From Bacteroidota bacterium (GTDB taxonomy: Bacteria; Bacteroidota; Rhodothermia; Rhodothermales; UBA10348), in NCBI GenBank assembly GCA_029262855.1, contig JAJCYP010000033.1, forward strand, positions 1 to 64,000: 64,000 nucleotides of DNA, written 5' to 3'. Numbering within the stretch: the first letter of the stretch is position 1; the number at the start of each line of letters is the position of its first letter. The position numbers and the translations under genes are program-made. The notes under the pieces were generated by a model that saw only the letters and a program-made list of their open reading frames with translations, was not told where the DNA came from and did no database searches. Below, one piece after another: positions 55,860-64,000 of this stretch.

Positions 55860-56298
55860 CAGCTATCAGCGAAATCCGCCGCCGATCTCCGCCCTGGTGA
55901 CGGATCGAAATCCGTTTGGTCTCGGTGGGGAGGAGATGGCCCATCCGCATTGGCCATTCGACCGCGACCAGCACGGCGTCGTCCATGCTGTCCTCCAGTC
56001 CCATCTCGATGAATTCGCGCTGATGTTGAACCCGGTAGGCATCGACGTGGAGGACGACCCCTTGGGCCGTTTCGTACTGCTGGGCAATCGCGAAGGTGGG
56101 ACTCGATACCGCGTCGCCATCGCCACCGAGTCCATCAACCAGCCCCTTTACCAGCTGGGTTTTTCCGGCCCCGAGGTCACCCTCCAGAGCCAGCACGGCT
56201 CCATCACTCAGCGCGCCGGCAAGTCGCCTTCCAGCGGCGCGGGTCTCCACCGCCGAGGTCGTTTCGATGGGAAACAGACTATCGAAGCCCGCGCCCAC
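55852..56298 (-). CDS. tsaE: tRNA threonylcarbamoyladenosine biosynthesis ATPase TsaE
   Basis: A 148-residue TsaE, the ATPase that supports TsaB-TsaD in making the t6A37 tRNA modification. Walker A is GDLGAGKTQLVKGL, followed by VSSPTFAIAQQY, LHVDAYRV and VEWPMRMGHLLP. The start is GTG at 56296-56298. It lies three bases after porX and overlaps folC, so porX-tsaE-folC is one operon. Confidence 0.94.
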   Translation of the reverse strand: MGAGFDSLFPIETTSAVETRAAGRRLAGALSDGAVLALEGDLGAGKTQLVKGLVDGLGGDGDAVSSPTFAIAQQYETAQGVVLHVDAYRVQHQREFIEMGLEDSMDDAVLVAVEWPMRMGHLLPTETKRISIRHQGGDRRRISLIADE

Positions 56299-56301
56299 GC
56301 C

Positions 56302-57861
56302 TCAGCGCTTCGGGGTCAGCCGGGCCACCGGCAGGATCATCTCTTCCATGGACGCGCCGCCATGCTGCATGGTGTCCTTGTACTTGTTGACGAACCGGTG
56401 GTAGTTCGTGGGATACACGAAATAATAGTCTTCCTTCGCGATGATGAAGTTGGAGCTCCGTCCCTTGGAGGGCAGGCCGAACTCCTCCGGATTGCGAACG
56501 AAAATGGCGTGTCGGTCATCGCTCTTCAGATTCCGGCCGTACTTGTAGCGCAGGGCCGTGGACGTGTCCCGATCACCGATCACCTTGGTCTCGTGCAGAC
56601 TGCGAACCGCGCCGTGATCGGTTGTGACAATCACGGTGCAGTCGGCGGCAGCCAGCGTCTGGAACGCCTGATACAGCCAGGAATGCTCGAACCACGTCCG
56701 GGTGAGTGCCCGGTAGGCGCGCTCGTCCGGCGCGATCTCCTTCAGCACGGCGGAGTCTGACCGGCTGTGGGCCAGGATGTCAACGAAGTTGACGACAATA
56801 GCCGAGAGATCATTCTGCAGGTACTCGTGGACAGACGCCGCAAAATCGCGACCCTCCCGTGTGCCGATGATCTTCGTGTAGCGGGTCTTGGGCTTCTTGT
56901 GTCGGCGCTCCAGTTGATCCTTGAGGAGTTGAGCCTCGTTTCGATTCCTGCTGTGCTCGTCGTCCTCGCCGTCGGCCCACATTTCCGGGTATTGACGGGC
57001 GAGGTCGATGGGAAGGAGGCCCGAAAAGATGGCGTTCCGGGAATACGGCGTGGAAGTCGGGAGAATCGAATAGTGAAACTCCCGCTCGATTCCGAACAGT
57101 GGGTAGAGCAGGCGCTCGAACTCCAGCCACTGATCGTATCGCATGCAGTCAATGACGAAGAAGATCACCGGCTTGCCGCCACCGAGTTCGGGGACCACGT
57201 GCTTCCCAACCACCTCATGCGACAACAGCGGTCGCTCTTCGTCGGGTGGCGAATCGATGGACGCGATCCAACCTCTGTACTCCTTTTCGATGTATCGGCA
57301 GAAGGCCCGGTTCGCATCCCGAAACTGGTCATCCAGAATCTGACGTGCCCCGACGTCTGTTTCCAAGGCCATGTCGAAGGACACGAGCTTCAGATAGACA
57401 TCGACCCAGTCGCTGTGATTGAGTCGATCCTGGAGCCGGGAGGAAATGGCCGCAAAGGACTGCATGTAGTCCTGCGACACCTTCTCGCTCTCCAGGCGTC
57501 CTCCGTCCAGAAGGCGCTTGCACGTCAGCAACACCTGACTGGGATTGACCGGTTTGGTCAGGTAGTCACTGATCTGTCCACCCAGCGCCTCTTCCATGAG
57601 GCGCTCCTCTTCGGACTTGGTGATCATCACCACCGGAACCTCGGGAGAGAGCTTCCTGATTTCGTCCAGCGTCCCCAGTCCGTCCAGTCCGGGCATCTGC
57701 TCATCGAGCAGGACCAGATCGAAGGCCTTATGCCGGAACTGGTCTACGGCGTCGGAGCCGTTGGTGACGCTCGTGACGTCATACCCCTTGGACTCGAGAA
57801 AGAGAATGTGGGGGCGAAGAAAGTCTATTTCGTCGTCCGCCCACAGAATGCGACTGGCCAT
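56302..57861 (-). CDS. porX: PorX-type response regulator with PglZ phosphatase domain
   Basis: A 519-residue protein with an N-terminal CheY-like receiver (about 1-125; acidic pair in LWADDEID, phospho-acceptor aspartate in LVLLDEQMPG, lysine in YLTKPVNP) and a PglZ/alkaline-phosphatase-like domain (about 220-519; FFVIDCMRYDQW, SILPTSTPYSRNAIFSG, DILAHSRSD, VTTDHGAVRS). This is the architecture of PorX, which controls T9SS genes in Bacteroidota. No histidine kinase lies beside it. It heads the operon with tsaE and folC. Confidence 0.93.
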   Translation of the reverse strand: MASRILWADDEIDFLRPHILFLESKGYDVTSVTNGSDAVDQFRHKAFDLVLLDEQMPGLDGLGTLDEIRKLSPEVPVVMITKSEEERLMEEALGGQISDYLTKPVNPSQVLLTCKRLLDGGRLESEKVSQDYMQSFAAISSRLQDRLNHSDWVDVYLKLVSFDMALETDVGARQILDDQFRDANRAFCRYIEKEYRGWIASIDSPPDEERPLLSHEVVGKHVVPELGGGKPVIFFVIDCMRYDQWLEFERLLYPLFGIEREFHYSILPTSTPYSRNAIFSGLLPIDLARQYPEMWADGEDDEHSRNRNEAQLLKDQLERRHKKPKTRYTKIIGTREGRDFAASVHEYLQNDLSAIVVNFVDILAHSRSDSAVLKEIAPDERAYRALTRTWFEHSWLYQAFQTLAAADCTVIVTTDHGAVRSLHETKVIGDRDTSTALRYKYGRNLKSDDRHAIFVRNPEEFGLPSKGRSSNFIIAKEDYYFVYPTNYHRFVNKYKDTMQHGGASMEEMILPVARLTPKR

Positions 57862-57984
57862 TGGTCAAGAATTGAGTTCGTAATTCTGAATCAGTAGCCA
57901 GAGAGCATCGCGTCGGGTTTTGCAGGCGCTTCATACCTGCGGGATAAGGAATGGTTGCGGCTCAGGAACCGCCCGGATGTCCAG

Positions 57985-57992
57985 CGTACTTT
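57985..57992 (+). promoter_or_regulatory. CGTACTTT element before ferritin
   Basis: A copy of the CGTACTTT octamer ends 24 bases before the ferritin start codon and points toward it, fitting a -10 element with a leader of about 18 bases. The sequence 17 bp upstream (AGGAAC) is not a good -35, so another factor may assist. Confidence 0.5.
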
Positions 57993-58016
57993 ACGCCGCT
58001 ACAGAAAAACGTCGCC

Positions 58017-58523
58017 ATGAAGCAGAAAATTATAGACGCCGTAAATCGGCAAATTCGCGAGGAGCTCCAGTCTTCTTACACCTACCTGGCCATGTCCGCC
58101 CGGTTTGAGGCGCGCAAGTTGCCCGGAGCCGCGAACTGGATGCGGAATCAGGCCCGCGAGGAGGTCTTGCATGCCATGAAGTTCTTCGACTTCCTGATCC
58201 GACGGGGAGCAACGCCGGAGCTGCAGACCATCGAGGCGCCGGATACGCAGTTCAACAGCATCCTGGAGGCCTTCGAGCAGGCTCTGGAGGCCGAGCAGCA
58301 TATCACCAAGTGCATCCACGAACTCTACGATCTCGCTCAGACGGAGCGCGACTATCCGCTCCAGACGCTCCTGCACTGGTTCATTGATGAGCAGGTGGAA
58401 GAGGAGGAGGCCGCCGAAGGCATCATTGACAGCATTCGTCTGGCCGGCGAATCGGGCGAAGCCATGTTCATGATCGACCGGGAGTTGGGACTTCGGCAGC
58501 CGGAGACGGAGGGCGCCGAATGA
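58017..58523 (+). CDS. ferritin, FtnA-like
   Basis: A 168-residue non-haem ferritin that stores iron in a 24-subunit shell. Ferroxidase-centre residues are visible in REELQSSYTYLAMS, the AREEVLHAMKFFDFL helix (Glu and His ligands), and the later DEQVEEEE helix. The ATG at 58017 gives the normal length; a longer frame to 57951 lacks similarity. It is divergent from porX and lies 15 bases before trmB. Confidence 0.94.
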   Translation: MKQKIIDAVNRQIREELQSSYTYLAMSARFEARKLPGAANWMRNQAREEVLHAMKFFDFLIRRGATPELQTIEAPDTQFNSILEAFEQALEAEQHITKCIHELYDLAQTERDYPLQTLLHWFIDEQVEEEEAAEGIIDSIRLAGESGEAMFMIDRELGLRQPETEGAE

Positions 58524-58538
58524 CCGCCCGTCGCCTGA

Positions 58539-59537
58539 ATGGAAGCCGATAGCGCGGTGGTTGAAGACGGCCCGAGTCTCGTCCCCCTCCCGTACAGCGG
58601 AAGAAGGATTCTGCGAAAGCGGGATATGCGGGGCGGACCGCGGAGCCTGTTTGACCGCGAGGGACCGCTGGCTCTGGAGATCGGGTTCGGAGACGGGCGC
58701 TTTCTGGTGGAGTTGGCCCGGCTTCACCCGGACTGGAATCTCGTCGGGGTCGAGATCTCACTGGCCTCCGTGTCCCGGGCCTTTCGGCGCATGCACAGAG
58801 AGGGGGTCGACCACGTCCGATTGTACCGCGGTCACGGCCGGATGGTGGTGCGCGATTTCCTCGATGCGGGCTCCCTGCGCCGAATCTATGTCAACTTTCC
58901 GGACCCCTGGCCTCGTCGTAATCAACTCTCGTACCGCCTCTTGCAACCGGGCTTCTTCCGGATGGCGGCGAACAGGTTGGCACCGGGTGGTGACCTCATG
59001 CTTACCACGGACCACGCCGAGTATTTCGAGTTTGCCAGAGGCTCTGCCGAGGCATCAGGCATCTTCGAGGAATCCGTGCTGCCGTCCCCCCCGGAGACAC
59101 TCCGGACCAAGTACGCGCTCAAGTGGCAGGACCAGCAGCGCCCCATTTACCACGCGGTTTTTACGCCGACCGAGCGTCCATCGCCGCCTGCCCGCGAAAC
59201 GCACATTGAAGACATGCAGCACGCACTTCTTGATGGAGATCTGAGCGCCGTTCGCCAGGTTGCCAAGTACGTTCGACGATTTGAGGGCGGAACAGTCATC
59301 GTTATGGAGGCCTACCGAAGCCTGACCGACGACGGGTTGATGTTTGAGGTGGTCGTGGAGGAGGCTGACCTCCGCCAGGAGCTGCTCATCAAGGCGTGGG
59401 CGAAGCAGGACGGCGTATTCGTCGGACTCCAACCCTTCGGCGATCCGATGGGAACGCGCGGTTGTCGCGAGGCGGTTCACGCCGTCACGGACGTGCTGAA
59501 GACACACGGTCTCACGGTCCGGCAGGCCTGGATCTAG
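58539..59537 (+). CDS. trmB: tRNA (guanine-N7)-methyltransferase, extended
   Basis: A 332-residue methyltransferase that makes m7G46 in tRNA. The SAM motif is LALEIGFGDGRFLVEL, followed by VGVEISLASVSRA and the diagnostic YVNFPDPWPRR. The catalytic domain ends near residue 215. About 115 further residues form an uncharacterised C-terminal domain (GGTVIVMEAYRSLTDDGLMFEVVVEE); most TrmB proteins end near 210-250 residues. Confidence 0.93.
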   Translation: MEADSAVVEDGPSLVPLPYSGRRILRKRDMRGGPRSLFDREGPLALEIGFGDGRFLVELARLHPDWNLVGVEISLASVSRAFRRMHREGVDHVRLYRGHGRMVVRDFLDAGSLRRIYVNFPDPWPRRNQLSYRLLQPGFFRMAANRLAPGGDLMLTTDHAEYFEFARGSAEASGIFEESVLPSPPETLRTKYALKWQDQQRPIYHAVFTPTERPSPPARETHIEDMQHALLDGDLSAVRQVAKYVRRFEGGTVIVMEAYRSLTDDGLMFEVVVEEADLRQELLIKAWAKQDGVFVGLQPFGDPMGTRGCREAVHAVTDVLKTHGLTVRQAWI

Positions 59538-59595
59538 ATGACCGCGGGGCGGATCTCGCGATCGGTCCGCAGGGCCCTGGGTAAGCCCCTGCGCT

Positions 59596-61092
59596 CTAGT
59601 TGGTCTCTCGGCGCGTGACCCATTTCGAGGACCCGCTCCTTGCCTGCGGCACCGAGTCGACTCCCCGGCTGGCGCCCTTCGCCGCCTGAAGTGCCCCAAA
59701 CGCCACGAGCAGATCCTCATCGCCGTGCACATCGAGGTCCTCGGGCGTGAAGTGGCGTTCGACGAACCGCGTCGAAAAGGTCCCCGACCTGAAGGCCTCG
59801 TGCTCCATGACCAGCCGGCAGAAGGGCAGGGTGGTTTCGACGCCCGCCACCTCATACTCGTCTATGGCCCGGATCATTCGGCGAATTGCGGCCTCGCGGG
59901 TGGGTGCCCAGACGGTCAGCTTGGAAATCATCGGATCGTAGTGGATCTGGACGTCGTCACCTTCCTCCACGCCGGCATCCACCCGAATTCCGGGTCCGGA
60001 CGCCGGGCGATGGACCATCAGATGACCGGGCACGGGCAAAAACTTGTTGGCCGGGTCCTCGGCGTACACTCGGCACTCGATGGCGTGGCCGGTCATGACA
60101 ACGTCTTCCTGGCTGATGGCGAGCGCCTTGCCCTCGGCGACACGAATCTGCTCGGCCACCAGGTCGAGTCCCGTGATCCACTCCGTGACCGGGTGCTCCA
60201 CCTGCAGCCGCGTGTTCATTTCCATGAAATAGAAGGAGCCGTCGTGATCCAGGAGAAACTCCACGGTACCCGCCCCGACATACCCGCAGCTCTGGGCAGC
60301 CGAAACCGCGGCTGCAGCCATGGCCTGACGAAGGGCTGGTGTCATGGTCGCTCCAGGAGCCTCCTCGACCACCTTCTGGTGGCGTCGCTGGATAGTGCAT
60401 TCCCGCTCGAAAAGGTGCACGCAGTTGCCGTGGGTGTCGGCCAGGACCTGGAATTCGATGTGCTTGGGCTCCTGAATGAACTTCTCTATGAACACCCGGC
60501 CGTCCCCGAACGCGGAGGCTGCCTCCCGTGAGGCCGATTCCATGGAGCGCTCAAACTCACCGTCTTCGGAGACCACACGCATGCCCTTGCCGCCACCTCC
60601 AGCGGCCGCCTTGATCAGGACGGGATAGCCGATTTCCCGTGCGATGTCGCGCGCCTCCGCCACGTCGCCAACCGCATCGACCGTACCTGGAGCCATCGGC
60701 ACGCCCGCCTCCTCCATCAGCTTCCGTGCGGCCGTCTTGTCGCCCATGGTGCGGATGGCGTCTGGAGTCGGGCCAATAAAGATCACACCCGCTTCGGCAC
60801 AGGACTCGGCGAAGCCCGCATTCTCGCTCAGGAAGCCGTACCCGGGATGAATGGCATCGCACCCGTGGGTCACCGCGACATCCAAAATGCGGTCCGCCCG
60901 CAGATAGCTGTCCGCGGATGCGGCCGGCCCCACGCGGTAGGCCTCGTCTGCATACCGGACATGATACGCCGCCTGATCGGGGTCGCTGTAGACCGCTACG
61001 GTCCCGATGCCCAGTTCGCGACAGGTCCGCATGACCCGCACCGCAATCTCACCACGGTTCGCTACAAGGACCTTTCTGATCCGTTTTTCCAT
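59596..61092 (-). CDS. biotin carboxylase subunit (acetyl/propionyl-CoA carboxylase type)
   Basis: A 498-residue biotin carboxylase, which carboxylates biotin with ATP and bicarbonate. It begins IRKVLVANRGEIAVRVMRT and has GDKTAARKLMEEAGVP, the ATP-grasp loop AAAGGGGKGMR and the catalytic MEMNTRLQVEHPVTE. No biotin carrier or carboxyltransferase gene is adjacent, so whether it serves acetyl-CoA or propionyl-CoA carboxylase is open. The start ATG 61092 is where similarity begins; the frame extends to 61203. Confidence 0.93.
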   Translation of the reverse strand: MEKRIRKVLVANRGEIAVRVMRTCRELGIGTVAVYSDPDQAAYHVRYADEAYRVGPAASADSYLRADRILDVAVTHGCDAIHPGYGFLSENAGFAESCAEAGVIFIGPTPDAIRTMGDKTAARKLMEEAGVPMAPGTVDAVGDVAEARDIAREIGYPVLIKAAAGGGGKGMRVVSEDGEFERSMESASREAASAFGDGRVFIEKFIQEPKHIEFQVLADTHGNCVHLFERECTIQRRHQKVVEEAPGATMTPALRQAMAAAAVSAAQSCGYVGAGTVEFLLDHDGSFYFMEMNTRLQVEHPVTEWITGLDLVAEQIRVAEGKALAISQEDVVMTGHAIECRVYAEDPANKFLPVPGHLMVHRPASGPGIRVDAGVEEGDDVQIHYDPMISKLTVWAPTREAAIRRMIRAIDEYEVAGVETTLPFCRLVMEHEAFRSGTFSTRFVERHFTPEDLDVHGDEDLLVAFGALQAAKGASRGVDSVPQARSGSSKWVTRRETN

Positions 61093-61212
61093 TCCCGATG
61101 CTGGCACGCTTTTCGCCCCTGTTTGAGTGGACCCCGTATCGTGCCGATTGCCTGACAGGAATGCAGCCTGCCAGGCTCTGAGGCACGCGGCGTGGGAAAA
61201 CAATCAGCCGAT

Positions 61213-61232
61213 TTGGCAGATATTGGCAGATA
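61213..61232. repeat. tandem TTGGCAGATA repeat before dnaJ-like gene
   Basis: TTGGCAGATA occurs twice head to tail (61213-61222 and 61223-61232), ending 25 bases before the dnaJ-like start. It is a possible regulator or promoter element; no CIRCE or other known heat-shock operator is present. Confidence 0.5.
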
Positions 61233-61257
61233 ATACTGTAGTTGACACTTCAACCGA

Positions 61258-62160
61258 ATGCCGACTCTCAAAGACTACTATAAGATTCTCGGTGTTGGGG
61301 AGTCCGCGTCGGCCGACGAGATCAAGAAGGCGTTTCGGGTTCTGGCGCGCAAGCACCACCCAGACAGCAATCCGTCGGACGCCGGGTCCGAGGACCGGTT
61401 CAAGGAAATCCAGGAGGCCTACGAGACGCTCTCGGACAAGACCAAGCGGACCGAGTATGATCGTGCTCGAAGGAATCCTTTTGGGGATATGGGCGATCCG
61501 TTCGCCACGAATCGCGGCTCACGCTATTACAGGTCGGGCGACGGGACCTATGTAAGAATGGACCGGGGACACCAAGGTCCTTTTTCGCAAGAGCCGCTTG
61601 GCGGGATTGGTGACCTGTTCGGCCGCTTCTTTGGTGGAGACGGCGAGCCCGGTGGGCCGGCCAGGCGCGTAGAGCCTGAAACAGACGTGATCCTGACGTT
61701 TGAAGAGGCACTCGAAGGGGGCAAGGTCGAGCTCAGCCTGCCGGACGGCGCCAAGATTCGTGTGCCCTTTCCGAAGGGAATCGCCGATGGCTACAAGGTT
61801 CGCCTGAAGCGAAAGGCAAATGGACAGAACAGAGAGTTGTATGTCCGCTTCCGCGTCACTCCGCACGCCGACTTCCGGCGCGAGGGCAATGATCTGCTTA
61901 CGCGCGTCGAGGTAACGGCCTTTGAGGCCATGCTCGGCGCCAGCAGGTCCGTCTCGACGCCACATGGCCGCAAGCTGAAGTTGACCATCCCCAAAGGGAC
62001 CCAGCCCGGGGAGAAACTGCGTCTTCGGAATCAGGGCGTGGAGACCGACTCCGACATGGGTGACCTGTTGGTCGAGATCATTGTGACGATCCCGAAGGAT
62101 CTGACGCGATTTGAGGAGGAGGAGCTGCGCAAGGCTGCAGAGAAGGCCAATCTGGTCTAG
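61258..62160 (+). CDS. DnaJ-class cochaperone, CbpA-like (no zinc finger)
   Basis: A 300-residue J-domain protein. The J domain (1-70) has [21 protein letters not shown] and HPDSNP with the essential HPD. A Gly/Phe-rich region (about 75-135; [13 protein letters not shown]) is followed by two beta-sandwich client-binding domains ([39 protein letters not shown]). The zinc-finger domain of DnaJ is absent, as in CbpA. It stimulates DnaK in protein folding. It is divergent from the biotin carboxylase gene. Confidence 0.94.
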   Translation: MPTLKDYYKILGVGESASADEIKKAFRVLARKHHPDSNPSDAGSEDRFKEIQEAYETLSDKTKRTEYDRARRNPFGDMGDPFATNRGSRYYRSGDGTYVRMDRGHQGPFSQEPLGGIGDLFGRFFGGDGEPGGPARRVEPETDVILTFEEALEGGKVELSLPDGAKIRVPFPKGIADGYKVRLKRKANGQNRELYVRFRVTPHADFRREGNDLLTRVEVTAFEAMLGASRSVSTPHGRKLKLTIPKGTQPGEKLRLRNQGVETDSDMGDLLVEIIVTIPKDLTRFEEEELRKAAEKANLV

Positions 62161-62238
62161 CGTATAAGCAGCGTTTAAGATTAGCCTTCCGAGGTTCGAT
62201 ACAGAGAGCGGGTACTTGTGCCCGTATACCATCGAACC

Positions 62239-64000
62239 ATGCGATTCCAGCCAACAGTCCTGCTTTTGTCCCTTCTGGCCTTCCCGGCGCAGGCGCAGGA
62301 CTTCTGGCGCCCGGCCAACGGTCCGTATGGCGGGACCATCGTGTCCGAAATGACCGTGACGCCCGAGGGCTTCTTCGCCTCGACCGTTGGCGGGCTGTTC
62401 CACTCGGGAGACGCGGGACGGACCTGGACCCTGGATACCGATGGGGTCACCGCATCAGGCGTGGATGTCCGGGACATGCTCAGGAGTTCAGATGGGTCGA
62501 GTTTTCTGGCTACCTACGGCGGCGGCATATATAGACGCTGGCCCGGCTCGTCAACCTGGCAGCAGGCCACCTCCGCCAGTCCGTGGGTACGTGCCTTGAC
62601 GCAGTCGGACGATGGTACCCTGTTTGCGGCTACCATCACCGGGATTCTGCGCTCCGACAACGGCGGCGGCTCCTGGGATGCCTATTCGGTGGACGAACGC
62701 AGCCTCAACATCAGAGACGTCATCGCGCAGGGCTCGATGGTCTACGCCGCCACATCTGAAGGCGTCTACAAATCAGACGACAGAGGCCGAACCTGGGACT
62801 GGGCGTCGAGCGGAATGACCACGTTCGATACAGACATGCTGTTCATCAGCTCCACGGGGGACGTCTACGCGGGTACGAGTCCCATTACCGGCGGCTGTAC
62901 TCTCTTTCGGACCCGAAGCGCCGGACGTATCTGGACCTGTGTTCAGCCGCAACGTGATCCCGTCCGCGCCGGCGGCATGGCCGAAGATGGTCAGGGCCGC
63001 CTCTATTTCGGCGGGTACCGCTACGTGTACCGATCGGACGACGAAGGATCGACCTGGCAACCGGCGGCCACGACGACGACGACGGTTCACGGAATAGCAG
63101 CACTGGGATCGACGGTAGTTGCCGGGACCTACGGGCGAGGCGTGATTCGGTCGGGCGACAGAGGGACCCGGTGGGACACTTCGAACGAGGGGCTGCACAG
63201 CGCCATTCGCGATATCGAAATCGGCCCGGATCAAGGCCTGTATGCGGCAACTCTGGGCGGCGTATATGCTTCCCACGACCGTGGTATATCGTGGGAACTA
63301 CTGGATGACCTCGATTCTCCCGTGCGGCCGGCTCAAAGCCTGGCGTTCGACGAACAGGGGAGGCTGCTTGACGGCACGTTGAACGGGCTCTTTCGCCTGG
63401 ATCAAAACCTGGACATCTGGGATGCACTTGGCCCTCCCGGCGCGCCCCCAATCCGCGATGTGCTTTCCGGCCCCGACGGCGAGATCTTCGTCGGTTACCA
63501 CGAGGGCGTCTACCACCTCCGGGGCAGCAATTGGAGCTCCTATCCCCTGATCGGTCCTGATCAGGCGCCTCGGGATGTGATAGCCATCGGTATAGACGAG
63601 GCGGGAACGCTGTTTGCCGGCGGCGCTTACGATTCCTTCATGCGCCGGAGCGGGACGACAGGGTGGATTCGGCTCACCAGCTTGGCGACGCCTTACTTCG
63701 AAGCGCAGGTCTTCGCCATGGACATGGAGGGAACGCACTACGCGGGCACACGATATTTCGGCGTCATGAGGTCGACCGACGGCGGCCAGACCTGGACGCC
63801 GATGACCAATGGTCTGTCCGGCAGTGAGGACATTCGGACGATCGCCTTCGACGCCAACGGCACGATGCACATCGGCTCCTTCGGGAACGGCGTCTATCGG
63901 ATGAAGAACAACCGCTGGGAGGTGCTGGACTCCGGAATGGAGGAGGCCCGGCGCGTCACTTCATTGTCGTTTGACCAGGAAGGCAATGCTTACGCCGGTA
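62239..64000 (+). CDS. exported beta-propeller (BNR/sialidase-like repeat) protein, partial
   Basis: The frame is open from ATG 62239 to the window end (587 codons); the C-terminus is missing. A signal peptide (FQPTVLLLSLLAFPAQAQ) is followed by many repeats of the SDDxGxTW type, for example HSGDAGRTW, KSDDRGRTW, RSDDEGSTW and RSTDGGQTW, with GGVYAS-like and GTYGRGV-like strands between. These are BNR/two-component-regulator-propeller type blades. Large Bacteroidota proteins of this kind often end in a T9SS sorting domain, which would lie beyond the window. Confidence 0.85.
   Translation, partial: MRFQPTVLLLSLLAFPAQAQDFWRPANGPYGGTIVSEMTVTPEGFFASTVGGLFHSGDAGRTWTLDTDGVTASGVDVRDMLRSSDGSSFLATYGGGIYRRWPGSSTWQQATSASPWVRALTQSDDGTLFAATITGILRSDNGGGSWDAYSVDERSLNIRDVIAQGSMVYAATSEGVYKSDDRGRTWDWASSGMTTFDTDMLFISSTGDVYAGTSPITGGCTLFRTRSAGRIWTCVQPQRDPVRAGGMAEDGQGRLYFGGYRYVYRSDDEGSTWQPAATTTTTVHGIAALGSTVVAGTYGRGVIRSGDRGTRWDTSNEGLHSAIRDIEIGPDQGLYAATLGGVYASHDRGISWELLDDLDSPVRPAQSLAFDEQGRLLDGTLNGLFRLDQNLDIWDALGPPGAPPIRDVLSGPDGEIFVGYHEGVYHLRGSNWSSYPLIGPDQAPRDVIAIGIDEAGTLFAGGAYDSFMRRSGTTGWIRLTSLATPYFEAQVFAMDMEGTHYAGTRYFGVMRSTDGGQTWTPMTNGLSGSEDIRTIAFDANGTMHIGSFGNGVYRMKNNRWEVLDSGMEEARRVTSLSFDQEGNAYAG

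Overview
The window looks like a chromosomal segment of a GC-rich member of the Bacteroidota/Rhodothermota lineage, probably Rhodothermia-like. The evidence is a secreted protein with a type IX secretion (T9SS) C-terminal sorting domain, a PorX-type response regulator with a PglZ domain, GldA/GldF/GldG-like genes, a TonB-dependent receptor with a carboxypeptidase-like N-terminal domain, and a Rho factor with a very long disordered insert. No CRISPR array, insertion sequence or phage gene was seen.

Layout. (1) 1-6612, all plus strand: the 3' part of lipA, an SspA-like GST, then an iron/peroxide block (BFD-like 2Fe-2S protein, rubrerythrin, DUF3501, Fur/PerR regulator), a LON-domain protein, an orphan NuoI-type ferredoxin, a small membrane protein and a MoeZ-like E1 enzyme with two rhodanese domains. 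This block has a somewhat different flavour and may be acquired. (2) 6716-10160: a HipA-like kinase/DUF3037 pair, an AI-2E permease and a TerC protein. (3) 10157-19758, all minus strand: dnaB, a family 4-like uracil-DNA glycosylase, coaBC, gmk, yicC, tRNA-Ser(GGA), frr, pyrH, tsf, rpsB, rpsI, rplM. (4) 19990-26486, plus strand: an ECF-like sigma factor, a single-pass membrane partner, then two paralogous pairs of outer-membrane barrel plus lipoprotein. (5) 26516-29993: dnaN and dnaA on the minus strand and the probable origin region. (6) 29994-39724, plus strand: DUF177-rpmF-plsX-fabH-fabD-fabG, a DEAD-box helicase, a ChaN-like protein, RlpA and an M49-like peptidase lipoprotein. (7) 39819-45687: a Gld-type ABC exporter operon and an MFS transporter. 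(8) 45881-52009: a TonB receptor and a T9SS-exported protein built from a 440-residue tandem duplication. (9) 52035-64000: rho, folC, tsaE and porX on the minus strand, ferritin and trmB, a biotin carboxylase, a DnaJ/CbpA protein, and a beta-propeller protein cut by the window end.

Genes left of dnaA are mainly on the minus strand and those right of it mainly on the plus strand, as expected if replication starts just upstream of dnaA (about 29.4-30.0 kb). The octamer CGTACTTT occurs in four upstream regions (rplM, DUF177, fabH, ferritin), always in the direction of the gene. Two copies have TTGTCA exactly 17 bp upstream, so this is probably the -10 region of the local housekeeping promoter.

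The most unusual items are the duplicated barrel/lipoprotein module behind a sigma factor, a uracil-DNA glycosylase lacking the cluster cysteines, the 45-bp hairpin between folC and rho, the 22-bp-spaced direct repeats ahead of the T9SS cargo, and the disordered tails on Rho and ribosomal protein S2. All assignments are from reading the sequence; no database search was run.
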